Of a DNA stretch of 64,000 nt, positions 26,775 to 34,496 are shown in pieces (the first letter of the stretch is position 1; the number at the start of each line of letters is the position of its first letter). The DNA is from UBA3839 sp963627995 (GTDB lineage: Bacteria; Bacteroidota; Bacteroidia; Bacteroidales; Bacteroidaceae), in NCBI GenBank assembly GCA_963627995.1, contig CAVGCV010000001.1, forward strand, positions 62,001-126,000, given 5' to 3'. The position numbers and the translations under genes are program-made. The notes beneath the pieces are model-generated. The model was given only the letters and a program-made list of their open reading frames with translations, was not told the DNA's origin and searched no databases.

Positions 26775-26965
26775 CAAACCACTGAATTCCAGCGTGTTGC
26801 GCGTTTCCGAAAAAACACTGCGGAGCGCGTGCCTTTCGTCCGCAGAGAAAAGGGATTTCGTCCGCAGAGAAAAATATTTTTCTCTGCGGACGTTTTTTTC
26901 GCCGCTCCGCAGTGTTTTTCCGGCGGCTCTTAGCACACTGGTTTCCAGCGGCTTGCATCCGCGTC
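26775..26965 (+). repeat. dispersed palindromic element, copy B
   Basis: A perfect 34-bp palindrome at 26859-26892 (arms CGTCCGCAGAGAAAAAT) is flanked by CTGCGGAG, TCCGCAGAG and CTCCGCAG units. The ends are inverted repeats: the left end CAAACCACTGAATTCC pairs with the right end GGTTTCCAGCGGCTTG, 11 of 16 positions. Copy D is about 80 percent identical and in the same orientation. Confidence 0.85.
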
Positions 26966-27055
26966 GGAGGCAAGGGGCGACGGGCGGCGGCAGTTTTTGT
27001 AACAATTTGGCGGATAATTGCAACAAAACGCTCCCTCAGTCCCGCGGCGATCGCA

Positions 27056-27063
27056 TAATTTTG
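27056..27063 (+). promoter_or_regulatory. promoter of the rhamnosidase gene
   Basis: TAATTTTG, followed by C, is a perfect -7 element 127 bases before the ATG, giving an unusually long leader of about 120 bases. The leader is GC-rich and shows no obvious conserved structure. Confidence 0.55.
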
Positions 27064-27189
27064 CAGCCGAGGACGAAGCCCCTGCGCGCGGAGCGCCACG
27101 CCGCCCCCCACCCGCCCCCGGGCGGCGCGGCCTCCTCCCGTTCCCTGTGGAATCCAACACCCAACACCCAAAAATACGTTTTGCGACCC

Positions 27190-30100
27190 ATGAAGAAAGC
27201 CATTGCAACCGCCTGCCTGCTCGTCCCGTTCCTGACGGGCTGGGCGGCATTCCAGCCCACGCGGCTGAAAGTGAACGGGCTGTCCTGCCCGATGGGCATC
27301 GACACGCCCACCCCCACGTTCAGCTGGCAAACCGAGAGCGACGAGCGCGGATTCCGCCAGTCGGCCTACGAAATCAACGTGCAGACCGCCGCGGGCGACG
27401 CCGTGTGGAGCTCGGGCAAGGTGGAGTCGGCGCGGCAGAACCAAATCCGCTACGACGGCGCGGCGCTCGCCTCGCGCACGCCCTACGTGTGGAGCGTGAC
27501 CGTCTACGACGCGCGGGGCAACGCCTCGACGAGCGCGCGCAGCACGTTCGAGACGGCCTTCCTCTCGCCCGCCGAGTGGACGGCGCAATGGATTGCCGCC
27601 CCCAGGACGAGCAACGCCAAGGTCGAGATCGGCCTCGAGGCCCACTGCCGCTACGTGCGCCTCGACGCGACGAAACTGGGGCTCGTGGCCTCCACCGACC
27701 CCAACTTCCACTTCCTGCAGCTGGCCGAGGTGGAGATTTACAGCAAGGGCGAGAACGTGGCGCGCAAGGCCACGTTCACGGCCAGCAGCAACTGGAACGT
27801 GGGCGGCTGGAGCCTCGACTACATCAACGACGGCGTCGTCGTGGGCGCGGCGCTGGGCTACACGACCGCGCAGTTCGCCAGCGCCGACCAGCACGTCACC
27901 GTCACGGCCGACCTGGGCGAGGCGATGGACATCGAGCGCGTGGTGCTCTACCCGCGCCAGGACGACAAGGCACGGAGCGGCACGGAGGCGGCCAACTTCC
28001 CGGCGTCGTACACCATCCAGACGGCCGGAGCGGACGGCGCGTACACGGTGCGCCACACGGTGGCCGACGGCGCGGCGCCGAGCTTCGCCAACAGCAGCGT
28101 CCGCGTGCCCTACCTCGGGCGCAACTTCGCCATCGACAGCGGCAAGACCGTGGCGCGCGCCCGCATCTACGCCTCCGCGCTGGGCGTGTTCACCATGACG
28201 CTCAACGGACAGCCCGTGACGGAGAACAAGCTCGAGCCCGGCGAGAGCGAGTACGAGAAGAGCGTGCTCTACTCCACCTACGACGTGACGCACCTCCTGC
28301 GCCAGGGCGACAACACGCTGCTGGCGCGCGTGGCGGGCGGCATCTTCAACGTCGACAAGCTCGCCGGACGCTACTCGAAAGGCGAGATAGTGAACGCGGG
28401 CGACAAGGCGCTGAAGGCCGAGCTGCACGTGGACTACACCGACGGGACGCACGAAGCGGTCACCACCGACGGCAGCTGGCGCACCGCGCCCTCGCCCACG
28501 CTCGGCAGCAACTGGTGGGGCGGCGAGGACTACGACGCGCGCCTGGCCATCGCGGGCGTCGGCGGCGCGCACTTCGACGTGGGCGGATGGGCGGCCGTCG
28601 AGACGGTGGCCAGCCCCTCGTTCAGCAGCAGCCAGGCCAGCGGCCTCGGCACGCTCCGCTCGCGCGGCTACGAGCCGCTGCGCGTGGTGGAGGAGTGGAA
28701 GGCCGTCGACGTGAAGAGCGTGTACAGCGGCGGCTACCACCTCTACGTGGTGGACTTCGGGCGCAACTTCGCCGGGCAGTACCGCTTCCGCCTGAAGGGC
28801 AGGAGCGGGCAGACCATCACCCTGCGCGAGGGCGAGAGCCTGAACCCCGACGGCTCGGTGTTCATGCAGAACTACTACACGGGCGCGGCCGACACCTACG
28901 AGACCTACACCTTCGCCGGGAGCGACGAGGGCGAGGAGTGGGGGCCCGAGTTCATGTACCACGGCTTCCGCTACCTGCAGATCATCGGGCTGGACGAGAT
29001 GCCCAGCCCCGGCGACTTCACCGCCCTGCGCATCCGCAGCAACATGGACACGGCCGGCACGTTCGAGACCAGCAACCAGCTGCTCAACGACATCCACACC
29101 ATCTGCCGCGACGCCATCCAGAGCCAGCTCTACAACTGCGTCACCGACTGCCCGCAGCGCGAGAAGCTGGGCTGGCTCGACGTGCCCAACGAGATGTACA
29201 ACTCGCTGGCCTACAACTACGACATGGAGACATTCTACCGGAAGGTGGTGCTCGACTGTTTCGACGCGCAGTACCCCAACGGCCGCGTGCCAAGCACCGT
29301 CCCCCACTTCATGGCCGTCTACGACGACGACCCCAACTGGGGAGGAGCCGCCATCCTCGTGCCCTACCGCTCGTGGAAGACCTACGGCGACCGCACCACC
29401 ATCAGCGCCTACTACGGCGGGATGAAGCGGCTCATCGACTACTACACCTCGCTCGCCGCGAACGACATCATGCCCGGCAGCTCCTACAGCGTGCTGAGCG
29501 ACTGGGGGCAGGAGACGGCCGGCGTGAGCCCCATGGTGCCGGGCGAGTTCACCATCACCACCACCTACTACCACCTGCTCCGCGCCATGGCCGAGATAGC
29601 CGGCGAGCTGGGGCACGAGGCCGACGCGCGCGCGTTCAGCGCCCGCGCCGACCGCACGAGGGCGGCCTTCAACAGGCAGTTCTGCAAGAACGGCGTGTAC
29701 GGGAACGGGCAGCAGTCGGAGTTCGCCATGCCACTCTACTACGGACTGGTGGACGAGGCCGACGAGGCCGACGTGGCGCGCCGGCTGGCCGAGCGCGTGA
29801 AGAGCGACGACTACAAGATAAAGACGGGCGAGATAGCCCTCAAGCCGCTCTTCATGTCGCTGGCGAAGCACGGCTACAACGACATCGTCTACCAGATGGC
29901 CAACCAGACCGACTGCCCGAGCTACGGCTACTGGGTGAAGCAGGGCCACACCACCACGCCCGAATACTGGGACGTGGGCGCGTTCTCGCAGAACCACTGC
30001 ATGATGGACCACATCGAGGAATGGTTCTTCTCGCAGCTGGGCGGCATCAGCAACGCGGGCTACGGATTCGACACGGTGCGGGTGGCCCCGTGGATTCCGG

Positions 30101-30525
30101 CCGACATGACGCGGCTCGACGCGAGCACGCAGAGCGTCTACGGCACCATCCGCTGCAGCTACGCGCGCACGGCGGACGAGCGGACGGACTACACGATTGA
30201 GATTCCGGCCAACAGCTGCGCGCGCGTCGCGCTGCCCTGCGCCGAGGGGCAGGCAGTGAGCGAGAACGGCACGAGCGTGGCCGCCGGCGCCGACGGCGTG
30301 GCCGAGGTGGCGTACGCCGACGGCGAGGCGCGCCTGCTGCTCGGCTCGGGCACCTACCGGCTGACCGTAGGCCCGGACGGGGCGAACGGCATCGACGCCG
30401 CCGGGGCCGACGCCGCGACGGGCGCAAACGGCGGAGCGGACGCCACCTACACGCTCTCGGGCATCCGCGTCGCCCACGCCGTCCCGGGCATCAACATCGT
30501 AAACGGCAGGAAAGTCATGTTCTGA
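27190..30525 (+). CDS. secreted alpha-L-rhamnosidase (GH78)
   Basis: An 1111-residue exported enzyme that removes terminal rhamnose, for example from pectic rhamnogalacturonan. A signal peptide (1-20) is followed by a fibronectin-like domain (about 22-125, RLKVNGLSCPMGIDTPTPTFSW). An inserted discoidin-like carbohydrate-binding domain follows (about 145-290, VTVTADLGEAMDIERVVLYPR). The Bac_rhamnosid N domain (about 315-420, LNGQPVTENKLEPGESEY) and the (alpha/alpha)6 catalytic domain (about 610-960) come next, with the acidic residues Asp653 and Glu658 in TDCPQREKLGW and DDDPNWGGA. The last 25 residues (YTLSGIRVAHAVPGINIVNG) form the same C-terminal module as on the esterase. No polysaccharide locus genes adjoin it. 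Confidence 0.93.
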   Translation: MKKAIATACLLVPFLTGWAAFQPTRLKVNGLSCPMGIDTPTPTFSWQTESDERGFRQSAYEINVQTAAGDAVWSSGKVESARQNQIRYDGAALASRTPYVWSVTVYDARGNASTSARSTFETAFLSPAEWTAQWIAAPRTSNAKVEIGLEAHCRYVRLDATKLGLVASTDPNFHFLQLAEVEIYSKGENVARKATFTASSNWNVGGWSLDYINDGVVVGAALGYTTAQFASADQHVTVTADLGEAMDIERVVLYPRQDDKARSGTEAANFPASYTIQTAGADGAYTVRHTVADGAAPSFANSSVRVPYLGRNFAIDSGKTVARARIYASALGVFTMTLNGQPVTENKLEPGESEYEKSVLYSTYDVTHLLRQGDNTLLARVAGGIFNVDKLAGRYSKGEIVNAGDKALKAELHVDYTDGTHEAVTTDGSWRTAPSPTLGSNWWGGEDYDARLAIAGVGGAHFDVGGWAAVETVASPSFSSSQASGLGTLRSRGYEPLRVVEEWKAVDVKSVYSGGYHLYVVDFGRNFAGQYRFRLKGRSGQTITLREGESLNPDGSVFMQNYYTGAADTYETYTFAGSDEGEEWGPEFMYHGFRYLQIIGLDEMPSPGDFTALRIRSNMDTAGTFETSNQLLNDIHTICRDAIQSQLYNCVTDCPQREKLGWLDVPNEMYNSLAYNYDMETFYRKVVLDCFDAQYPNGRVPSTVPHFMAVYDDDPNWGGAAILVPYRSWKTYGDRTTISAYYGGMKRLIDYYTSLAANDIMPGSSYSVLSDWGQETAGVSPMVPGEFTITTTYYHLLRAMAEIAGELGHEADARAFSARADRTRAAFNRQFCKNGVYGNGQQSEFAMPLYYGLVDEADEADVARRLAERVKSDDYKIKTGEIALKPLFMSLAKHGYNDIVYQMANQTDCPSYGYWVKQGHTTTPEYWDVGAFSQNHCMMDHIEEWFFSQLGGISNAGYGFDTVRVAPWIPADMTRLDASTQSVYGTIRCSYARTADERTDYTIEIPANSCARVALPCAEGQAVSENGTSVAAGADGVAEVAYADGEARLLLGSGTYRLTVGPDGANGIDAAGADAATGANGGADATYTLSGIRVAHAVPGINIVNGRKVMF

Positions 30526-30565
30526 CGCCCCGGAACGCCTCCGCCCAACGGACACGAAAGGACAC

Positions 30566-30603
30566 GAGTGCCGGCGCGCTGCGGATGCAGCCTGCCGGCA
30601 CTC
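30566..30603 (+). terminator. terminator after the rhamnosidase gene
   Basis: A 10-bp stem GAGTGCCGGC/GCCGGCACTC with a second hairpin (GCTGC/GCAGC) in the loop, 40 bases after the stop codon. A strong T run is lacking. Confidence 0.55.
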
Positions 30604-30727
30604 ATGCGTTTCTGAAGCTGCGCGGACTCGGAGCAGCACGTCCCCATCGATCCGCCACCACGACCGACGCTTTTACAAGGGGAAAAACATCTGCGTTCGA
30701 TGCCCCGCCCAAGTTCCTGCACCGACA

Positions 30728-31135
30728 TCACTTTTCCACGAAGTCTACAATCGGGACGGTCTTTTCCACGCCCAGTCGCGACTTGTACCTGAAAGTCCCG
30801 ATTTGCACGGCGCGTTGCCCCCTTTGAACGATTACCATTTGGTCGTCATAGTATACGGTTCCGTCCTTCGCATTAAACATAACGGTGGTGCCGAACTCCA
30901 CATCAGAGGTGAGATTGCCGAGATTGTCTTGCACCGTCGCCAATGCACTCCCGTCAGGAAGAACTTGCAAGACTTTGAATGTTTTCGCCTTTATCTCCTG
31001 TTGAGGCCGTTCAAACAAGACGACACCATTGTTGTCTGCCTCATGCGTTGACTCATCAGTAGCATTGACAAGAAGAACAAAAGCCAAGATGACACCAGTC
31101 ACAATACCGAACACATAGATTAAAATTGATTTCAT
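30728..31135 (-). CDS. small single-span membrane protein of unknown function
   Basis: A 135-residue protein with one N-terminal membrane helix (MKSILIYVFGIVTGVILAFVLLV) and a soluble domain of beta character (FKVLQVLPDGSALATVQDNLGNLTSDVEFGTTVMF). Base composition and codon use are clearly less GC-rich than on either side (many AAA, TTT and ATT codons), which suggests acquisition. The short frame-broken gene upstream ends 15 bases before this start and is probably co-transcribed. I recognise no named family; similar small proteins occur in accessory islands of Bacteroidales. Confidence 0.7.
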   Translation of the reverse strand: MKSILIYVFGIVTGVILAFVLLVNATDESTHEADNNGVVLFERPQQEIKAKTFKVLQVLPDGSALATVQDNLGNLTSDVEFGTTVMFNAKDGTVYYDDQMVIVQRGQRAVQIGTFRYKSRLGVEKTVPIVDFVEK

Positions 31136-31150
31136 ACGCGTATGTGTTTT

Positions 31151-31343
31151 TTAGTTATTCCTTTTTCTTCGGTCGGGTGAAACATCCTCCAAATGCGGCT
31201 TCCGGCTGAGGGCGACAAAAAACGCCCAGCTACATGGCTTCTTGTCGTAGTCGAGGTTGTCTTCAAGGACTGTCGAGTAATGCCACTGCGGCTCTTCATA
31301 CGGATTGTTCAATATGGTTCAATATGGGAGATTGCTCACTCAT
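31151..31343 (-). pseudogene. short gene broken by a 10-bp tandem duplication (possible restriction-enzyme N-terminus remnant)
   Basis: From the ATG at 31343 the frame reads MSEQSPILNHIEQSV and stops. Two perfect copies of GTTCAATATG stand in tandem at 31307-31326. If one copy is removed the frame continues as PILNNPYEEPQWHYSTVLED and on to a stop at 31151, giving 60 residues. From memory, the order PILN, PYEEP, HY, LDY resembles the N-terminus of large type III restriction subunits, but the rest of such a protein is absent. A TAAATTTG promoter precedes it. The region is AT-richer than its surroundings. The identity is tentative; the frame break and the duplication are directly visible. Confidence 0.45.
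31307..31326. repeat. 10-bp perfect tandem duplication
   Basis: GTTCAATATG occurs twice without spacer (31307-31316 and 31317-31326). It disrupts the reading frame of the small gene that contains it. Confidence 0.95.
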
Positions 31344-31377
31344 CTTGTTTTATTACCATTCCTTAATCCACACACCG

Positions 31378-31385
31378 CAAATTTA
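31378..31385 (-). promoter_or_regulatory. candidate promoter of the low-GC two-gene unit
   Basis: The minus strand reads TAAATTTG, followed by C, 34 bases before the ATG at 31343. Confidence 0.55.
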
Positions 31386-31499
31386 ATGAATTATCTTGGA
31401 ATGAGCGCGCAAAGCACCGCGCAGTTCGATTTCAACGCCAACACGCCGGCCATACGGAGAACTGCGTCCGGCGTCCGGCGGCAGTTGATTCCGAACAAG

Positions 31500-31660
31500 G
31501 AATTAACCGTTTTTTCAACGGAAGAACGCCCCGGAACGCCTCCGCAGAGAAAATCCGCGCGCTCCGCAGAGGAAATATATTTCGTCCGCAGAGGAAAAAG
31601 TTTTCCTCTGCGGACGTTTTTACGCCGCTCCGCAGAGGTCTTGTACAAAACTCACAATGA
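31500..31660 (+). repeat. dispersed palindromic element, copy C
   Basis: The core at 31583-31616 has 16-base arms CGTCCGCAGAGGAAAA and complement. Both arms carry an extra G/C pair compared with other copies. Additional TCCGCAGAG and CTCCGCAGAG units flank it. The ends are less well conserved than in copies B, D and E. Confidence 0.75.
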
Positions 31661-31796
31661 GCGGGTTGCGAGCCCGTTTTTGCCCGGCCCCGCCGGCGCG
31701 GCGGCAAAATGCGTCCTTCTGCTTTTGCATTCATTAACAATGTGGGTGCCAAAGAAGTTGGCCGCGAATCGTAGGCCTGCATTCGGACAAAATCCG

Positions 31797-31804
31797 TAAC
31801 TTTG
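31797..31804 (+). promoter_or_regulatory. promoter of mnmG
   Basis: TAACTTTG, followed by C, is a perfect -7 element 65 bases before the mnmG ATG. Confidence 0.6.
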
Positions 31805-31869
31805 CCAATCGCAACAAATTGAAAGGAAAAGGGTTTGCGCGGGCAGACCGACTTACTGACGGACAAGCG

Positions 31870-33756
31870 ATGGTATTCAACTACGATGTCGTGGTCGTGG
31901 GCGCGGGCCACGCCGGATGCGAGGCCGCGGCTGCGGCGGCGCGGATGGGGGCAAGCACCTGCCTGGTCACGATGGACATGAACAAGATTGCCCAGATGAG
32001 CTGCAACCCGGCCGTCGGCGGCATCGCCAAGGGGCAGATTGTGCGCGAAATCGACGCGCTCGGCGGGCAGACAGGCATCGTGGCCGACCGCTGCACACTC
32101 CAGTTCCGCATGCTCAACCGCTCGAAAGGGCCAGCCATGTGGAGCCCGCGCGCGCAGTGCGACCGCGAGAAGTTCACCTGGGCGTGGCGCGAGATACTGG
32201 ACGGCACGGACAACCTGCGCATCTGGCAGGACCAGGTGAAGGAGCTGCTCGTGGAGGGCGGAAAGGCACAAGGCGTCAAGACCTTCCTCGGCGCGGAGTT
32301 CCGCGCCCGGTGCGTGGTCATCACCGCCGGCACGTTCCTCAACGGGCTGATGCACATCGGGCGCACACGGCTGCCGGGCGGGCGCATCGCCGAGCCGGCG
32401 TCGCCGCTGCTCACCGAGTCCGTCACGCGGCACGGCGTCCGCAGCGGACGCATGAAGACGGGCACGCCCGTGCGCATCGACCGCCGGAGCGTGGACTTCG
32501 CCCTGATGGAGCGGCAGGACGGCGACGAGGGGGCGCACGCCTTCTCGTTCATGCACGAGCCGAAGCGGCTGCGCCAGCTGCCATGCTGGATTTGCTACAC
32601 CAACGAGGAGGCGCACGACGCGCTGCGCGCGGGATTCGCCGACTCGCCGCTCTTCAACGGGCAGATACAGAGCGTCGGGCCTCGCTACTGCCCGAGCATC
32701 GAGACCAAGCTACACACGTTCCCCGACCGCGACCGCCACATGCTCTTCCTCGAGCCCGAGGGCGAGGCGACCAACGAGATGTACCTCAACGGATTCAGCT
32801 CGTCGCTGCCGATGGACGTGCAGGTCGAGGCGCTGCGGCGCATTCCGTGCTTCCGCGACGTCGCCATCTACCGCCCGGGCTACGCCATCGAGTACGACTA
32901 CTTCGACCCCACGCAGCTCCGCCACACGCTCGAGTCGAAAGTGGTGGGCGGCCTGTTCCTCGCGGGACAGGTGAACGGCACGACGGGCTACGAGGAGGCG
33001 GCGGGGCAAGGGCTGGTGGCAGGCATCAACGCCGCGCTGAAAGTGGGCGGCGGCGAGCCGCTCGTGCTGCGCCGCGACGAGGCGTACATCGGCGTGCTCA
33101 TCGACGACCTCGTGACCAAGGGCGTGGACGAGCCGTACCGGATGTTCACCTCGCGCGCCGAGTTCCGCATCCTCCTGCGGCAGGACGACGCCGACATGCG
33201 GCTCACGGAGCGGGGCTACCGCGTCGGGCTGGCCACGCGCGAGCGCTACGACCGCATGGCGGCGAAGCGGCGCGCCATCGAGGACCTGGCGCACTTCGCG
33301 GAGCAGTTCTCCGTCAAGGCCGCGCTCATCAACGACGCGCTCGAGGGCCTCGGCACCGCCCCGCTCCAGCGCGGCTGCAAGCTCGAGGAGCTGCTGGGGC
33401 GGCCGCAGGTCGGCATCGCCGGCCTCATGCCCCACGTCGCTCCCCTCCGCGAGGAAGTGGCGCGCATCGGCGAGGGGCGCACGGCGGCCGAGACGGAGGA
33501 AATCCTCGAGGCCACGGAGGTGCAGATAAAGTACAAGGGCTACATCATGCGCGAGCGCCAGCTGGCGGAGAAGGTGGCGCGGCTCGAGAACATCCGCATC
33601 GCGGGAAGGTTCGACTACCTCCGCATGAACGCCATCACCATCGAGGCGCGGCAGAAGCTCCACGCCATACAGCCCGCCACCCTGGCCCAGGCCAGCCGCA
33701 TCCCCGGCGTTTCGCCCAGCGACATCAACGTGCTGCTGGTGATGCTGGGGCGGTGA
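31870..33756 (+). CDS. mnmG: tRNA uridine 5-carboxymethylaminomethyl modification enzyme MnmG (GidA)
   Basis: A 628-residue FAD-dependent enzyme that, with MnmE, modifies the wobble uridine of certain tRNAs. The start MVFNYDVVVVGAGHAGCEAAAAAARMG is the dinucleotide-binding motif; upstream codons do not belong to the family. Other family markers are SCNPAVGGIAKGQIVREIDALGG, FRMLNRSKGPAMWSPRAQCDR, AGTFLNGLMHIG, GLFLAGQVNGTTGYEEAAGQG and the C-terminal helical tRNA-binding domain with KGYIMRERQ. It is complete. A parS-like site lies 20 bases after the stop. In many bacteria mnmG lies next to the chromosome origin and the parAB partition genes, which matches the parS sites here. Confidence 0.97.
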   Translation: MVFNYDVVVVGAGHAGCEAAAAAARMGASTCLVTMDMNKIAQMSCNPAVGGIAKGQIVREIDALGGQTGIVADRCTLQFRMLNRSKGPAMWSPRAQCDREKFTWAWREILDGTDNLRIWQDQVKELLVEGGKAQGVKTFLGAEFRARCVVITAGTFLNGLMHIGRTRLPGGRIAEPASPLLTESVTRHGVRSGRMKTGTPVRIDRRSVDFALMERQDGDEGAHAFSFMHEPKRLRQLPCWICYTNEEAHDALRAGFADSPLFNGQIQSVGPRYCPSIETKLHTFPDRDRHMLFLEPEGEATNEMYLNGFSSSLPMDVQVEALRRIPCFRDVAIYRPGYAIEYDYFDPTQLRHTLESKVVGGLFLAGQVNGTTGYEEAAGQGLVAGINAALKVGGGEPLVLRRDEAYIGVLIDDLVTKGVDEPYRMFTSRAEFRILLRQDDADMRLTERGYRVGLATRERYDRMAAKRRAIEDLAHFAEQFSVKAALINDALEGLGTAPLQRGCKLEELLGRPQVGIAGLMPHVAPLREEVARIGEGRTAAETEEILEATEVQIKYKGYIMRERQLAEKVARLENIRIAGRFDYLRMNAITIEARQKLHAIQPATLAQASRIPGVSPSDINVLLVMLGR

Positions 33757-33776
33757 GCGCGGGGCGCGCCCCGTAA

Positions 33777-33792
33777 AGTTCCACGTGAAACA
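33777..33792. other. parS-like centromere site 1
   Basis: The 16-mer AGTTCCACGTGAAACA differs only at its first base from the ParB-binding consensus TGTTNCACGTGAAACA. It lies in the short gap between mnmG and apt, outside coding sequence. Confidence 0.8.
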
Positions 33793-33856
33793 AATCCGTC
33801 GCCGAGGGCTAAGGAACAGGCCGTTAGGCACCGACAAGAAAACCAACACTACAACC

Positions 33857-34393
33857 ATGGACAAGGAATATCTGATGGCGCACCTGCGCTGCATCCCCGA
33901 CTTCCCGACGAAGGGAATCAACTTCCGCGACGTAACCACCCTCTTCAAGGACGCGAAGTGCATCGCCATCATGGAGGAGGAGCTCTACCGCCTCTACAAG
34001 GACAAGGGCATCACGAAGGTCGTGGGCGTCGAGTCGCGCGGATTCGTCATGGGCGCCATCCTCGCCAGCCGGCTGAGCGCCGGGTTCGTGATGTGCCGGA
34101 AGCCAGGAAAGCTGCCCGCCGACACCTACGGCGAGGCCTACGGCAAGGAGTACGGCACCGACCGCATCGAGATCCACAAGGACGCCATCTGCGAGGACGA
34201 CGTGGTGCTCATCCACGACGACCTCCTCGCCACGGGCGGCACCATCAAGGCCACGTGGGACCTGGTGGAGAAATTCCACCCCAAGAAGTGCTACATGAAC
34301 TTCATCCTCGAAATCCACGACGAGGGGCTGAACGGGCGCGAGAGCATCGGGGACGGCATCGAAGTGACCACGCTGCTGAACATCAAGCCCTAA
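33857..34393 (+). CDS. apt: adenine phosphoribosyltransferase
   Basis: A 178-residue type I phosphoribosyltransferase that salvages adenine to AMP. The family pattern is IPDFPTKGINFRDVTTLFKD near the N-terminus, VVGVESRGFVMGAILASRL in the middle, GKLPADTYGEAYGKEYGTD, and the PRPP-binding loop VVLIHDDLLATGGTIKATWDLVE. The start at MDKEYLMAHLRCIPDFP matches family length; an earlier in-frame ATG would start inside the parS site. The gene is bracketed by two parS-like sites and is followed by uvrC. Confidence 0.97.
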   Translation: MDKEYLMAHLRCIPDFPTKGINFRDVTTLFKDAKCIAIMEEELYRLYKDKGITKVVGVESRGFVMGAILASRLSAGFVMCRKPGKLPADTYGEAYGKEYGTDRIEIHKDAICEDDVVLIHDDLLATGGTIKATWDLVEKFHPKKCYMNFILEIHDEGLNGRESIGDGIEVTTLLNIKP

Positions 34394-34452
34394 AACCTGC
34401 GCTTCACGTCCCGCAGCGCAACACACTGACTCCGTTGCCGTTGCGAGGCGTT

Positions 34453-34468
34453 TGTTTCACGTGAAACT
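34453..34468. other. parS-like centromere site 2
   Basis: TGTTTCACGTGAAACT differs only at its last base from the ParB-binding consensus. Its 14-base core (34454-34467) is a perfect palindrome. It lies between apt and uvrC, 28 bases before the uvrC ATG. Confidence 0.82.
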
Positions 34469-34496
34469 ATAACCGTCACCCTACCCGACACCGCCC

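Noticed and set aside
26752..30639. Minus-strand open frame of 1295 codons opposite the rhamnosidase gene
   Set aside because: A shadow frame caused by high third-position GC. It also runs through the palindromic element.
31360..31400. Possible DnaA box (TTAATCCACAC)
   Set aside because: It has an extra base compared with TTATCCACA and stands alone. No cluster of boxes was found.
31500..31660. CRISPR-like array from repeated CCGCAGAG words
   Set aside because: The words are short, in both orientations and irregularly spaced, without unique spacers. They form hairpins instead.
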